A stretch of DNA of 64,000 nucleotides from Triatoma infestans (lineage: Eukaryota > Arthropoda > Insecta > Hemiptera > Reduviidae). Shown piece after piece: positions 46,271 to 58,265 of the stretch. Location: assembly GCA_011037195.1 (NCBI GenBank), contig JAAEAF010006592.1, forward strand, positions 123,883 to 187,882, written 5' to 3'. The notes beneath the pieces were generated by a model. The model did not search any database. It was not told where the DNA came from and saw only the letters and a program-made list of their open reading frames with translations. Made by a program: the position numbers and the translations under genes. The number at the start of each line of letters is the position of its first letter. The stretch's first letter is position 1.

Positions 46271-47070
46271 ATTATTAGAATGAACAATCGACTGAATGAT
46301 AAATGAACTAGCAATAAATCGATTCGCAAACTTTGAATAGTAATCGTTTATTGAACGAAATTGTCGGTAATTAATTTAAACGAAGTTGTCAAAATTAACA
46401 AACCAGAAAATGAGATGTTATATAATATTATTTGATTATTATTATTATTATTTATCATCTATTTATTTAACTAAAATACTTATTAATATTATTAAATAAG
46501 TGGTTGGGGCCTTCCATCAAGGTTTACTTCTTTTCCAACATAGTTGTATTGAACTATGTTCGGAGTTGTTTGGCAATAGATAAACCGGTCAGTAAAAAGC
46601 AATGAAACAGGCCTTTTCCAATTACCTCTACAAGTGGATGACATTCTATCCATAGGTAGGCGTGTTAGATGGGACATTACATTGCCCAAAATAGAAAGCA
46701 GAGTATTAAATGATACACTTTGCATTTATATTTAACTGTGTGAGATAGTACAACTGGTTTGGGAAAGTTTTCACCGTAGAAATTGGAGGAGAGGGAGGGG
46801 ATCAGCGGGATGTGTGTGGTGAAAATATTCTCAATACTGAACATATCTACTCCAGATTAGCATCTTTATTTAGTTGAGTTTATTTGGGGTATACAGTAAT
46901 AAAATGTCCACTTTCTACACCACACTACACGCACACATCGTGAAATGTCTGCCTGCCAACTGTAAGATCATCCGTTCTTCTCGTATTATTACCAAACTTA
47001 AGAGAATTTCTGTTTGTCTACAAAACAGACACAACAAAACAATTTCGTAAGTAGAAACTTCATTAGTTAT
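46271..47070. other. Unassigned sequence
   Basis: A minus-strand open frame at 46,492-46,725 (NVMSHLTRLPMDRMSSTCRG, followed by a donor-like GTAATT) is not recognised. An (ATT)n patch lies near 46,437-46,452. Confidence 0.35.
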
Positions 47071-47071
47071 G

Positions 47072-47101
47072 TTTTATTCCGCTAAGCTAAGCGGAATAAA
47101 A
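47072..47101. repeat. Perfect 12-bp hairpin
   Basis: TTTTATTCCGCT, loop AAGCTA, AGCGGAATAAAA. The right arm also creates an AATAAA string. Function unknown. Confidence 0.85.
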
Positions 47102-47159
47102 GAGTATATGGGACTTAATACATGCTTTTGCTCGTGTCTCTGTTTACTTCATCTCAAGT

Positions 47160-47465
47160 CACAGTCACACGACTTTCTCTCACAAAATATGATCACAATT
47201 CTAAATGACGAATTTCCTACCTACATAGATATGTGCAGGCTGTATTATATGAAGGTGGAACTTGCACTAAAGTAACATATATATACAGAATAAAGGAGAA
47301 CTGAAAGTGACTCTATGAATTTTATTTATTTTTTCGTGATTTTCTCGGAAAGGACAAAAACGATTTTCTTGGAACTTGACTCTGGCTACACACTGACAGC
47401 TCTTCGTATTATCTGAAACGTTTTACAGGAATATTTATTTTCAGCGGATTCCTGAGGAAGCTCCG

Positions 47466-47496
<31 letters not shown>

Positions 47497-47606
47497 TAAT
47501 TCGCTAAAAACATCTTTTTCATAATAGGTATGCATTTCCGGTGAAAACTACTTCACAAAATGTGACATAATTACAATAGTTGCTCTTACAGCAGTAAAGG
47601 AAATAA
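47160..47606 (-). repeat. HINE-like copy with (CA)n core
   Basis: It runs from 'cagtcacacgactttctctc' to 'gctcttacagcagtaaagg'. A (CA)13 microsatellite at about 47,468-47,493 occupies the position where other copies have CA/GT repeats. The interior is shortened. Confidence 0.8.
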
Positions 47607-48120
47607 ACAGCTGTAACTTACTTTCATGAATATGGAACTTGGAAAATAATTCAAGTCAGACAGGAGCACTCATAGCAAACTTACATATCAAATAATTAAT
47701 AATTAAAAATATTACCATATGAGTTGGACATCAATTCAGCATGAGTGAACATCAAAGCTGATTGTGATTTCTTCATGTTCAATTAAAAGTTTTGATATCT
47801 GTGGCCAGCACAGAAATACCAACGGAAACCTTGGCTCTTTGGCCGGGTCTCTCTAATTAAACCTACATTAGTTAAGAATACTGAGGAATTAAATTAAAAT
47901 AAAAGCTAACGTTCTCTATTATTATGTAAAAGAAACACAGTTCTATTCGATTGCAAGGAGACACCCAGCGTTACCGTCTACAATTGTAGTAGAAATCACA
48001 AGCCTAGTTGGCTTTACAACCACTAATTAGAGGTTAGTCAAAAGAACCCCATGACTTCTTACTTTCTGCTATTGCTGCTGTAAAAAGATGGCGATCCTAG
48101 CAAGTTGTCCAAAGTGAGTT
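47607..48120. other. Unassigned sequence
   Basis: Nothing recognised. Confidence 0.35.
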
Positions 48121-48124
48121 ATTA

Positions 48125-49222
48125 TTCTGTAAATACGCATAGATCAAAAACGAAAAATTGCTCGAAAATAAAATGCCGTTTGGCTATTACCCACGGTTAA
48201 TGACAGCCAGGTTTCGAACAAAATTTCCCAACCGGAAGTATCACTTTACTGCATGAATTCCTTTGGTATTTTATAAAGTTTTTTCCCGAATCCATTAAAC
48301 ATTGCAAATCACATTTATTTAAAACAATTTTCAGGAAAAGTTGATTTCAGGAAATTTTCAGAGGGTGGGGGTGTGGGGTGACGCGAAGGCCTCTCTGTGA
48401 AGTGTCAGTAGGTTCATCAGATTATATATATATTTTATTGTTTGTGGAGAGACACCAAGTAGCCCATATAGCAAAACCAAAGATCGGAGCCTTCTCAGTC
48501 GCTGCCGGCCTGCGGCCAGTGTTCTTTCGTTACAGGCAACACTGTCCATCACCGGACAGTGAGCTGTAAAGATGCTCCTAGGTAGAAAAAATCTGAGTGC
48601 AGCAGCTGGACTCGAACCAGGAACCTCCGCGTTGTTAGTCCAGCGCGCTACCACTGAGCTAATATCTCTTCCCTATCAAACTATATACTTTCATTTTAAT
48701 GGTAATTAATGTTATTGCTAACACTTCAAATTTACAGAAAACCGGCTGTACGAAAATAACAAAATTTGTTGAACAGCTTCTTTTTTCAAAAGGAAATGAT
48801 TGTAGAGGGTTTAGTGGAAAGTTAGCACGGCACTTAATTAATGTCCTAAACAAGGAGGTTTCGCTCAAACTCGGTTAACGGAAGTATCGTATTATTGATT
48901 TTTTTTTTTTTTTTTACTTTTTTGCAACAATTTCCTTTAAACTAATTTTCTGTCACTATTAATTTCTAGCTAACATTTTTATTATTAATTTTATATTTAA
49001 AATAGGACTTTTTTTTTTTTTTTTTTACAAAATTTACGTTAAGGGAAACTGGAAGAACTTAAACATTTTCCCTCTGAAATGCGGTTTCATTACATTGTAT
49101 TAATACAAAAATAGGAACAAAAATTAAATGTCTAGCCAAAATTACAGATTAGAAGAAACTCTGTGAACTGAAATTAAAACAGCTGGGGGGATTCGTGTGA
49201 ATGTTTCACATCAGATTTTTAA
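48125..49222 (+). repeat. HINE-like copy interrupted by a SINE
   Basis: The left part has 'tcaaaaacgaaaaattgc', 'caaccggaagtatcac' and 'aattttcaggaaaagttgat'. The right part has 'ctcggttaacggaagtatcg' and the hairpin end 'cgtgtgaatgtttcacatc' + 'agattttt'. The SINE at about 48,440-48,673 separates them. Confidence 0.7.
48440..48673 (-). mobile_element. tRNA-derived SINE
   Basis: On the minus strand an A-box TAGCTCAGTGG (48651-48661) and a B-box GGTTCGAGTCC (48608-48618) form the tRNA-derived head, typical of SINEs transcribed by Pol III. The body contains a conserved hairpin ACTGTCC-ATCACC-GGACAGT (48541-48560), also present in the copy at 22.1 kb. The distal end is uncertain. The minus-strand open frame of 98 codons here is a by-product. 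Confidence 0.82.
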
Positions 49223-49298
49223 TATTATGATGAAGGTAAAAAACGGATCTAAATAAGAGTTTCATAGAAACTTGAAAACTTTTTATTGTATAACAGTG

Positions 49299-49355
49299 GT
49301 TTGCTAGAAACCGGACGTTTCACCCATATTGTCCAATGACCTTCTTCGAGGTCAC
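49299..49355 (-). ncRNA. Decayed hammerhead-like motif, second family, copy 2
   Basis: The minus strand reads GACC / UCGAAGA / AGGUC...AUGGGU / GAA / ACGU / C / CGGUUUC. GAA-ACGU-C is intact, but the CUGAAGA core has become UCGAAGA. It shares its flanks with 33876-33930. Confidence 0.4.
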
Positions 49356-50735
49356 TTGAAAGCCAATGGAACAGCGCACATCGGAAAAGCCATATGGGTG
49401 AAAAGTCTATCGAACCACAGACGCAATCTCAACCCAGAAATTCTAGTATTTTTCATGAAAATAGCCGCGGAAACCTAAAATATCAACTCTTTATATAATT
49501 TAAGGAAAACCTTTGAATTCGTTCCAGAGAAGAGTGATTACAATTTTTTCCATCTTTCAAACGAACGAAAATTTCTTCAAATTGTCTTCAAACTTAATAG
49601 CTTTATTAAATATTTGGCTGGCATCCAGTATTATATGTTGATTTGCAGCCACGATGAGGTCTGGATAAAACTGACGAAGCTATGCAAAATCTTTTCTTTT
49701 TTTTCTTTCTAACTGATCCTTTTCAAACATGATTTCCCTAGAATAGAAACGGCTATGGTTATATCTTGAATTTTGTCAGTTTTTAATTTGTAAACATTTC
49801 ACCATAAGCGCTAGTATAGCGGTAAGTACTTAGGTGCTTATTGACTATTTGTAAACAGACCTTGATTTCATTATTTTCGTTAGTTCTATAGATTTAGAGT
49901 AATGCCAAGGCAAGAAATTGACAAAAGGAAATAGTAAATAAAAGAGTAAAAAGTGAAATCAATGATAAGATCATTAGTTAAGTACAGTGTGCGTATTAAA
50001 AGATTCTCTCTCTCACTCTTTGTTGTGGTGTGCGCTATGTGATATTTATGGAGGTGGTAGTAAGTAACATATAGAACGGTTTGGTGCAGTCTGGTTGCTA
50101 GGCGACCGACCTACTCACCACTACACATTGACACTCCAATACAACCTGTCTCCCTCATCGGTGTGTCGCCCAACACATACACACACCAACAGAGCACACA
50201 ATCTGATCTCTCCAAGTCATCCCTGTATCTATTTCCTTTGTTATTTCGCGCACCCATACTGTGACATGTTCACTTATCACATGATTTTTAGTATCTAAAA
50301 CTAGCCGTCTAATTTTCTCTCCTTCATCAACTGCAATTCTTATATATATATATATATACCGGCTAGATGACATCTGTAAAGAACAACAACAGTGGGAGAA
50401 GGTTATTTTCAGTTTTCTCCTTTGAGTGTTCTCATTCTTTGCTGTGAGTATGTAATTTTGGAACGGAGAAGTTTTGGGATAGGAGTCATTCAGTTTCTAG
50501 TAAAGTATCTTCAGAGTGTTGTCTGATATGTGTGCTATTGTTATATTGTGTTTTTTGATAATTTTTCTACATAAGGAAGCAAAAATTGTTTAAGGAATAT
50601 GGGAAAGATGTTGGGAAGCGGTGGCAGGAATTCATTTTGTTTTATTTATTTTTTTTTTTTTCTGGCAGAACCACACGAATTTTAATAATATATAATTTCA
50701 AGCTTACAGATAATTTCGTCAATTTTATAATTGTA
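49356..50735. other. Unassigned; contains an X-box-like site
   Basis: GTTGCTAGGCGAC at 50094-50106 resembles RFX X-boxes with a one-base spacer. A (TA)n run lies at about 50,341-50,358 and a T-run at 50,650. No exon is identified. Confidence 0.3.
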
Positions 50736-50739
50736 ACAA

Positions 50740-50816
50740 CTACAGAGGAGAAAGTCGTGTAGTTGTTTCACACAATGATATCGCAATACTTTGCGGTCAA
50801 AGAAAGTAAAACTTAT
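50740..50816. repeat. Two HINE-like ends abutting
   Basis: A plus-oriented hairpin end ('gagaaagtcgtgtagttgtt' + 'tcacac') is followed within 20 bp by a minus-oriented end ('gcaatactttgcggtcaaag' + 'aaagtaaaa'). Confidence 0.6.
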
Positions 50817-51720
50817 CAATTCTGACAAATAAAACTCTACAATGGCAATCAAATGAAATCAGAAAGTGAGAAATCAGTTGGTTTTGAGTAATCTTGAGGA
50901 AGGAAAAGGAATTCTCTTCGACTACTGCGAGATTAATCAAAATTTTTACCAGAAAAATATTTTATTTTGGATTAGGATCCAAATGGAATGAAAAAGCAAA
51001 TTTTGGATATATTATCGCACATTTTACTAGCACGAACAGGTGTGGATGAGTCTAGGTAAGGGACAGACTGGCAGTCCAATTTGATTACGAGAAACAAATA
51101 AAATTTGAATAAAGCAAATTTTACACTGGCAAGTCAGGAATCCAAAGGGACTATTATTGTTTGAAATAGAAATGCCCATCCTCTTGCCATACATATGCCC
51201 GGGCGGCGCTATCTGGTTCTGCTACATGAAAAACTACAGTACCACCGTGGTCTGGTGGGTATAGTATTGGAAATATACAGCCTCTTGGTCCCAGTTACAG
51301 TAGAAGGCGCCACGGTGCCTAGACAACGCTATGAATTACCCCCTAAACTAGGACAAGAGAAAGTAGATATAACATGCTTTGTAGATTTTTTTTGAAGACC
51401 TACATGTCGTTGCTGTCGAGCATAAAAGTGCGAAAAAGATTTGTTTTGGTTCATCAGGCAGATTATCGCTGACAGGAAACGAAAGAAAAATATATGGCCA
51501 GATATAATTAGGTTATCGATCAAGTTCACAACATCCGTTAGAAACATGCAGCTGTAGCCTCTTCACTTCATATATAAAAAAAAACATAAAAATGAATATA
51601 GCACAGCGACACAATAGTTAATATATCTTATAATACATGCTTAAGTTACGCATTAATATTAGTTTAACAAATAGTTCGTTTTAGTAATCGTTCCCTCATT
51701 TTAATTAGCTTGTAACAGGA
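50817..51720. other. Unassigned sequence
   Basis: An open frame at 51,195-51,395 has no family signature. Nothing else is recognised. Confidence 0.35.
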
Positions 51721-51724
51721 CATA

Positions 51725-52060
51725 ATGAAGTGAAACACTCACCAACTTTCTCTAACTGCACTTCATACAATTAAAAATTGATATAATTTATTTAAAATAC
51801 AACTTTTACTAACAGTTTAGTTGGCCTTAACATAAATACAGTGGTAATATAAATAATGTGGCTACTCAGATATTTGATTAATTTTTAGTGCACAAGGTCG
51901 CGCCTCGATCAAATCGCAATTACACTTAAAATCTGTTACAGATTTCCCAGAACTTCATTAAATTCAATACTTCCGATGTAATATTTCCAATAAAGTGTAA
52001 AAGTTTATACATGTCCATTTAGCATTCATTCCATGTTCGAACAAAACCAGATAGTTAGTT
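51725..52060 (-). repeat. HINE-like fragment with hairpin end
   Basis: 'gaagtgaaacactcaccaac' + 'tttctctaactgcact' is followed by 'actaacagtttagttgg'. The copy then fades. Confidence 0.65.
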
Positions 52061-52169
52061 GGGTGTCCCACTTTAGGAAATGAGACTAAATTTACTTTAT
52101 CATGAACTACTAACACTATTTGTCAGAATCTGATAAATATTATCTGAAATGTCCAAGGGTATAATAATT

Positions 52170-52875
52170 ACATAAGTCATCGCAATGTCCAGTCATGCTG
52201 TAATTCCTATAATTACCTCCGGTATTATACGAGCGGCTTCAGAATGGAGTTGCGGTCTATTTGAGACGGGTGATCACGTGGCAGTATCTCTTTGTGATTG
52301 GACCACTGTTTTCCAGGAAGAGATTTATGCTATTCTTTATTGTATTTTGAATGAGGGGGTACGTGACACTTACTTAAAAGATGTCTGCATCTGCTCGGAC
52401 TGACAAGCTGCGTTACGCTGAGTTCATGTATCTTCACTTGCTGGTTGGTACTAGAATGTTCTAAAAAACTGGAAGAACGTTCTTTCTTGAAGGATGTACT
52501 TCTAGTCTGGGCTTCAGGTCATATGGAAATTTTTGGGAATTAGGAGGTGGATAGGTTTGCCAAAATAGGCGCCTCTCTCCGTTTTATTGGTCTCGAGCTT
52601 GCTGTTGTTGTGTCATAAGCACATGTCTGTCAAGCTTCCAGTCAAGGATAGTTTTACAGCATTCATCTCTATGGATGAGCTCAGAGAGGTTGTCGGCAGC
52701 CTAAAGTGCTCATTAGGGGTCCGGAGAGGGTTATTAGTGAGACGGTGCTGTGTATTTCATGGACTTCTTGAATCCCTTACTGGGCATTGTGGTTTTAGAC
52801 TATTTCCCTTTAAAGTTATGGTCCGGTTGGTTCAGACTGTGATTAGACCCGGGTCTGGATTTTTGTTTTAAACAG
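52170..52875 (+). pseudogene. LINE RNase H and tail remnant
   Basis: In broken frames: ASEWSCGLFETGDHVAVSL, DWTTVFQEEIYAILYCILNE (the Glu of FQ-E-YAI is the RNase H catalytic Glu), then KDVCICSD (second Asp). Next, 52,494-52,575 reads LLVWASGHMEIFGN, stop, EVDRFAKIGAS, the W-x-GH-G-x-GNE-x-xD block with a stop replacing the Glu. At about 52,760-52,800 SLTGHCGFRLF matches the LTGH-x-L-R-H-L motif that follows RNase H in insect LINEs. The upstream TDGS motif and the RT are not seen. It is a jockey/R1-like element by these motifs, distinct from the other LINE remnants here. Confidence 0.75.
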
Positions 52876-53489
52876 TAGGGCTTTTGATAGCGTAGGGTTT
52901 GGTCCTTTCCACAGACGAATAATCATAATAATAATAATGGTCCAGTCATGATCAACCTCACGGGCGCCTAAAGAAAACACAGAAATTATTAATAGATTAA
53001 TAAATCAAAAAACTAACATGAAGGAATATTAGGAGGTAACAAGCGGTAGCCAGGAAAACTGGACATTGAAATCAGCGCTAGCGAGAAGAGGCGTGGCAGT
53101 AGGTCGCGCTGAACGAGTCGTTGAACTGGGAGAGCCGCCGACTCTCTCTCTACAGACATGACACTTTAAACACTGTCATAACTACCACTAACAGTATTAT
53201 AGTATATTTTAGTGTTAATATTCACTGTTCACCTAATTAGCTATATAATGTAAATAAAAATCTGTTTAAATGATAATAATAAAGTTCATTAAACAACTAT
53301 AAACTACACCACACAACTATAAACTGACTTAACTAGAAAAACTTTATAATTTAATTCTTCAACCAATTTAAGATTAAGTCCAAAGTTTATTATTACACTA
53401 TTAATCTAATAGAAACAGATAAAATAATTAGCACTGACTATCGTAATGTCTGCCTGCAACTATATAAATCAATATGGAAGTAGTGGAAT

Positions 53490-53490
<1 letters not shown>
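52876..53490. other. Unassigned; GC-richer patch
   Basis: 53,040-53,150 is GC-richer than its flanks. No exon or motif is identified. Confidence 0.3.

Positions 53491-53532
<42 letters not shown>
53491..53532. repeat. (TA)n(GA)n microsatellite
   Basis: TA repeats run directly into GA repeats. Confidence 0.95.
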
Positions 53533-54880
53533 ATTTTGTCATACACATACCCACAGAGAGACCATTTACTTAAAATATTTGTTCATACTCAGGAAACCAC
53601 AAAACAATTGCAACTGGAGATGTTATTTCACAAATTTGCCACGATCTTAACACTTCCTACTACTGTGAAAGAGGTACGAGAATGTAAACATCCTTCAATA
53701 CACTACAGCCAATCAATCAGCTGGCAGTTCACTTGCCCCCCCCCCATCCAACAGATGAATACTGACGCCTGTTGGCATTTTAATTAATATTGTTTGGGGA
53801 GATAAACAAATAAAAATGAAGATGTTTTTGTTCAGGTAACATTATTAATTAAAAAATTGAAATAAGAAAATAAATACAATTAATTTAAGATTACTAATGT
53901 CCTACTGTTTGACACAGTAGCTACAGTTGACATTGGCGTTCAACTATTTAAATATTCTAATTAAAGTTGAAATAAATGTTTAAATATTTTAAGTAAAGTT
54001 TAGTTATGACAAATTATTTCTAAATGGATCATTTTTTCGTTTCAAAACGGACAAACCTCTGAACGAAATACAACGATGTATAAACGAAATGGGTCCTGCA
54101 ATTAATAAATAAACTACCATGTACCATAGAAATGCCATAATCGATTGTTGGAGCATATTTTGCATACAACAAAAAAATCATGTTTACGTGGAAGAAACAT
54201 TCATCCATCTTATGGCAGATTGCTTGGGTTGGGAGGAAATTAGGTGCAGAACCTACGTCTCGTGAGATGAGGCGTAAGGCATCTCTCAAACTTACCAAGT
54301 GTGGGAAATCAAGATCCGCCAACATCAACCCCTGTAAGTATTCAACTCTTTACTGAGAAGTAAGGGGAGTTCTGGAAGGAGAAGTAGGGGGAGTTCTGAG
54401 CATGTATATAATAAGGGCTAGGCGAAGTCAAAAACTCAGTGTAGTACTATCAGCCTTCAAGAAAACATCACCATCACCAACACTCTGCCAGTTCAGTCTT
54501 CATTTCTAGTCATGCTACTATTTTTCGATATTCAGTCAGTATTAAAGTCCTTGCAGTACTTTTATATCAGCGCTCTGTCCTCTTATCTCTTCTACATTTT
54601 CCTCTGTCTAAACTAAAACAAAATATTCCACTACACCGTCCTACTCAATGGAGATCAAGATGGAGGTATTACATCATCGTTATCACATACGTCAATAGCA
54701 ACAAAGTTTATTGTTGAGTATATTTGCAAAAATAATTAATTCCAAGAATTAATGAGCAATAAATGTATGCAATGTTCGTCTTTCATGTTACTACAAAATG
54801 ATGGGAAAGTTTTATGATTTCACATAAGTTAATTTTTTTACTTTCAATTACGAAAACGTTTTTAGCGATTGATTTTTAAT
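53533..54880. other. Unassigned sequence
   Basis: Open frames at 53,446-53,787 and 54,029-54,328 have no recognisable features. A run of C lies at about 53,737. Confidence 0.35.
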
Positions 54881-54885
54881 GTATG

Positions 54886-55118
54886 TGTGTGAATGTGCAT
54901 GTCTGCTTGTGTGATATAAACAAAATATCTCAAAAACAAAAAATCGCAGGAAGCACAAGTTGATTTTCCGCTTCTAAGCTACATCCGACATGAAGAAGCT
55001 TTCGACCAAAGTTATACGATAAGTTCAATGAAAATTTAAAATTTAAAGAAATTTTGCCCCTTAAAATTGAGCGGGAAGAGAAAAATCGCGTGAATGTTTC
55101 ATACCAATTTTTTTTTAT
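54886..55118 (+). repeat. HINE-like copy, 3' part
   Basis: A GT-rich stretch, 'atctcaaaaacaaaaaatcg', 'ttgattttccgcttc', and the hairpin end 'cgcgtgaatgtttcatacc' followed by a long T-run. Confidence 0.7.
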
Positions 55119-55885
55119 TTTTATAACACGGGAAATGAGATCACTTTTAAAGAAGTATTCAGTATCTGGTGCAACAGACTGACAAACATCTAACCAATTT
55201 ACTTAATTCTTCTTTACCAATTAAGAAAGACGAAAAAAATTGTAAAGAAATAAATGAAGACAAAATTTACAGAAAATCTCAAAATTATTTTATATATATA
55301 TATACAAAATGTAATATGAATGAACAAATTGACAGTTGCAAAGTATATTGGGTATTGTGATAAAATTCAGGTCAAACCAACCTGCCGCCAGATCTGTGAA
55401 CTACTTTCTAAATATTACGTACACTTAAATATTGCTGTGGCGTAATTATTATATATGTATATAAGTTATGTATATGTTTTTTTTTTGTAATTGAAATCAA
55501 AATGTGAACTGTAAGAAAGTGCTGTATACCAATTGAAGAAATCCATTAGTTTCAAGCGGACACAAGTGATACTAGAAACACTGTTGTCCACCAGGGCTTT
55601 GCTATTGAACGTTTTCATGATCACAAAGGAACCAAGTAAACCTTTTACGAGCACAGCCCGCCCTCAAAAAGAACAAGCCCAGCCAGGGCACGATTTTTAG
55701 TCCAGCATGTGGGGGCAATCTCTTTGTCATGTTGAAAATTATTCGCAACCAAGGTGCACCATCAAACTGTAGCCTGTTTCTGTGCCATTTTTCTGAAGTT
55801 CCTTCATAGAAACCCACATCTCTCCGTCAATATGTCACGACAGTTTAAGTCAAAGATTAGCAGAAACAGTAAGCATTCTAAGTTT
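55119..55885. other. Unassigned sequence
   Basis: A minus-strand open frame at 55,602-55,817 has a fairly coding-like composition (EKWHRNRLQFDGAPWLRI) but no family I recognise. Confidence 0.3.
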
Positions 55886-55890
55886 AAATC

Positions 55891-56698
55891 AAAATCTAGT
55901 GTGAAACACTCACACGACTTTCTCTTAGTACAATTTACATAATTATAATTGACTATAATTCTCTATAAACATATAATTCTTTCTAGATGTTTAGTACCGA
56001 CTTGTTCTTTCTTTCTTGTTCTTACTAATTTATAACCGACTTGTTCGAGGAAAGCATAACTTCTTCGTAAATGTGATAGATCTCTGTATGTATGGTTAGT
56101 ATTCCAATTTAAAGAAACTCGCTGATCTCTTTATGAAGAAAGTCGCAAAAAATGAAGAATAAAAACTGTTCAGTAAAGAGCGCACTTCCGGTCAACCGAT
56201 TTTCTTCAAATTCGGAATTCTGAAATCACATTTCATTGTAATTATTATATATGTAGATAATAGAATATATAATACGTGTAATAACACTTAAAAGGAAAAC
56301 ATATCCCTCTTTCAAAGCCCCTCTTAAAAGCCCAAGAAAAAGTTTACAAATAAAAGTTGTAGCTTTTCATATGTGTAGTTAACATACCAAGTTTAAAGAA
56401 AATCATTGGAGCCATTTTCAAGAAAATAGCAAGAAAACTGAAACATCAATTCAAAGTGTTCCTTCCGGTTGACCGATGTAATTGAAATAACAATTTCAAA
56501 ATTGAAATATCAATTTGAATCTTCTGCCATTTTCCTTTTTTGAGTTATGCTGACAAGACCTCACACACACACTAATTCTAAAAAACACTTTTTCGTTCTC
56601 ACGGGACCTCAAAACGTTTATTTTCCGGTGAAAACTCGATATCGAAAATTTGACAAAATCACAATACTTCCTCTTATAGCAATTAGAGAAGGTAAAAA
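55891..56698 (-). repeat. HINE-like copy, full length with both ends
   Basis: The plus strand starts 'aaaatctagtgtgaaacact' + 'cacacgactttctctta' and ends 'ttcctcttatagcaattaga' + 'gaaggtaaaa'. The interior shows two successive modules, each with 'agtttaaagaaaatc'-like and 'cttccggtYgaccgat' blocks, then a (CA)n stretch near 56,565, 'gggacctcaaaacg' and 'ttccggtgaaaactcgatat'. It is one of the two best references for the family. Confidence 0.9.
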
Positions 56699-57300
56699 AG
56701 TTCGTGTCATTTTCAAGACAATCAAAAACAAGAAATATACAAAAACGCATAAAAATTTGCACCTATGCTTTACCGAATTCTAGAATGCATTCATGTGCTT
56801 TAATATTATATTGCTGCACTAAACCTCTTATAACTGTAAAAGACAGAAAAATCTAACTCTGAAAAAAATAATGTAAAGAAATTTTAAATCAAGGTGAATT
56901 AAGAGGAAAAATAGAGAAATTCGTGATTTTGCATTAATTGAACCAAAAATGTACGAGAAAAGAATCTACACTGTAGAATACGGTGGGCACTGACAAAACA
57001 CCTCTGTTTAACATTGTTCTATGGATAACCTAGCTAGCAATAACCTCTCTCCTTATTGCTGTTTCCCGCCAGGTTGTTCTGTAGATATTATCAATTTGAT
57101 TTTCATTAATTTTTCCCCTTCTGCATATATTAAAGGGCTTTTAAATGAAACGGTCGCTATAATAAATTTTATTTTATACCTTACATAAAATGTACCCAAG
57201 CTGTTATAACATAAATAAGGTAGTTTCAAGAATATTCATTCGACAGTCTTTTTAGATTCAATAAACATATAAAAAAAATATAGTATACATACAGCATACA
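56699..57300. other. Unassigned sequence
   Basis: Nothing recognised. Confidence 0.35.
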
Positions 57301-57305
57301 TAACA

Positions 57306-57560
57306 CGGCTTTCTCTTACTGCAATATACATATATATATATATATATGTAACTATAACTGACTAATTTTCTACCAGCTTGGAAGTTTTACTAAACCTTTA
57401 GTTACAAACAAAATTAATAGGGGGGGGGGCTATATTCTAATAAAATGACACTTTAGAAGGGAGCATGTCTGTCTACTCAGCTCCCCACAGAACTTCTATA
57501 AAATCAATTTTCTCACGAAAAAGTTTCAAGCCGAAGTAATAATTCAGTAATTATTAACTA
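57306..57560 (-). repeat. HINE-like fragment with (TA)n
   Basis: 'cggctttctcttactgcaat', then (AT)n at 57,329-57,349, 'ttggaagttttactaaacc', a run of G near 57,421 and 'tgacactttagaaggg'. Confidence 0.6.
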
Positions 57561-58150
57561 AACAAACCTTGTTCGGGTCCATACCGAACAAATCGCAGAA
57601 AAATAAGAAACGACTGCAATTACACTTACAGACAAAATGATGGTTATAATATTTTATTGGCGCCCCAAGCTAAACTTTACAAGAAAAGAGAGATTATGGT
57701 TATTGACAAGAAAATGATCACTGACTTGCATCTCTACAGATAGCCAGAGTTTATGCTCAACTTTAGCCGTAGCTATTGATTTTTGTCTTCAATGAAGTCC
57801 ATATTTACGTACATATTGTATGAAATGAAAGTTCGGAGGTTAGTATGACATCTCAACACATTTCTCGGTCGAGTGGTTCGCTGAATCAGTCCTTACTGTT
57901 CGCCATATATTTTAAACTCGGGCCTTGCAGGTATCGTGTAAAGTATTTTTGGGCTTCCAGGTATCATGATCGTTCCAATCAATATTGAAATTGAAAAATC
58001 GCAAGAAGCAAATTAGTGATTACGTGTTGGCACCACAATTGCATTGTCATGAAATATTTCGATGTCAAAAAAAAAAAATCCATCAAGTAGAAATTTTTAC
58101 TGCAACCTTTTTTTCCCCCCAGTTTTTCGTGATTTTCTTTGTGCAGGTCG
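57561..58150. other. Unassigned sequence
   Basis: Nothing recognised apart from a long pyrimidine tract at 58,105-58,143 that ends in TGTGCAG and resembles a splice acceptor. Confidence 0.35.
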
Positions 58151-58159
58151 GTGCTACCA

Positions 58160-58265
58160 CACTGTTTATCAAGACATCCTGATGCCTGGAAATTGGTCAC
58201 AAAAAGAAGCAGGCTTTCACGGAAGATCTCTGAAACAGTTTTGGATTCAGAACGGTGTCATCTAG
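58160..58265 (+). pseudogene. Diverged second copy of the unknown coding-like segment
   Basis: 'acatcctgatg', 'acaaaaagaagcaggct' and 'atctctga' match the minus strand of 4240-4440 in the same order, with two internal deletions. In the frame of that segment it reads HKKKQAFTEDL and then stops. An acceptor-like pyrimidine tract ending TTTGTGCAG lies just upstream (to 58,146). Function unknown. Confidence 0.35.

Noticed and set aside
46492..46725. Minus-strand frame with a donor-like GTAATT after MSSTCR
   Set aside because: No acceptor, no family match and no further exon found.
48358..48654. 98-codon minus-strand open frame
   Set aside because: It lies almost entirely within the SINE and its flank and is explained by the repeat.
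54029..54328. 99-codon minus-strand open frame
   Set aside because: Length alone. No recognisable motif or codon bias to separate it from chance.
55602..55817. Minus-strand frame (EKWHRNRLQFDGAPWLRI) as a gene
   Set aside because: Composition is suggestive, but there is no motif, no start context and no neighbouring coding sequence.
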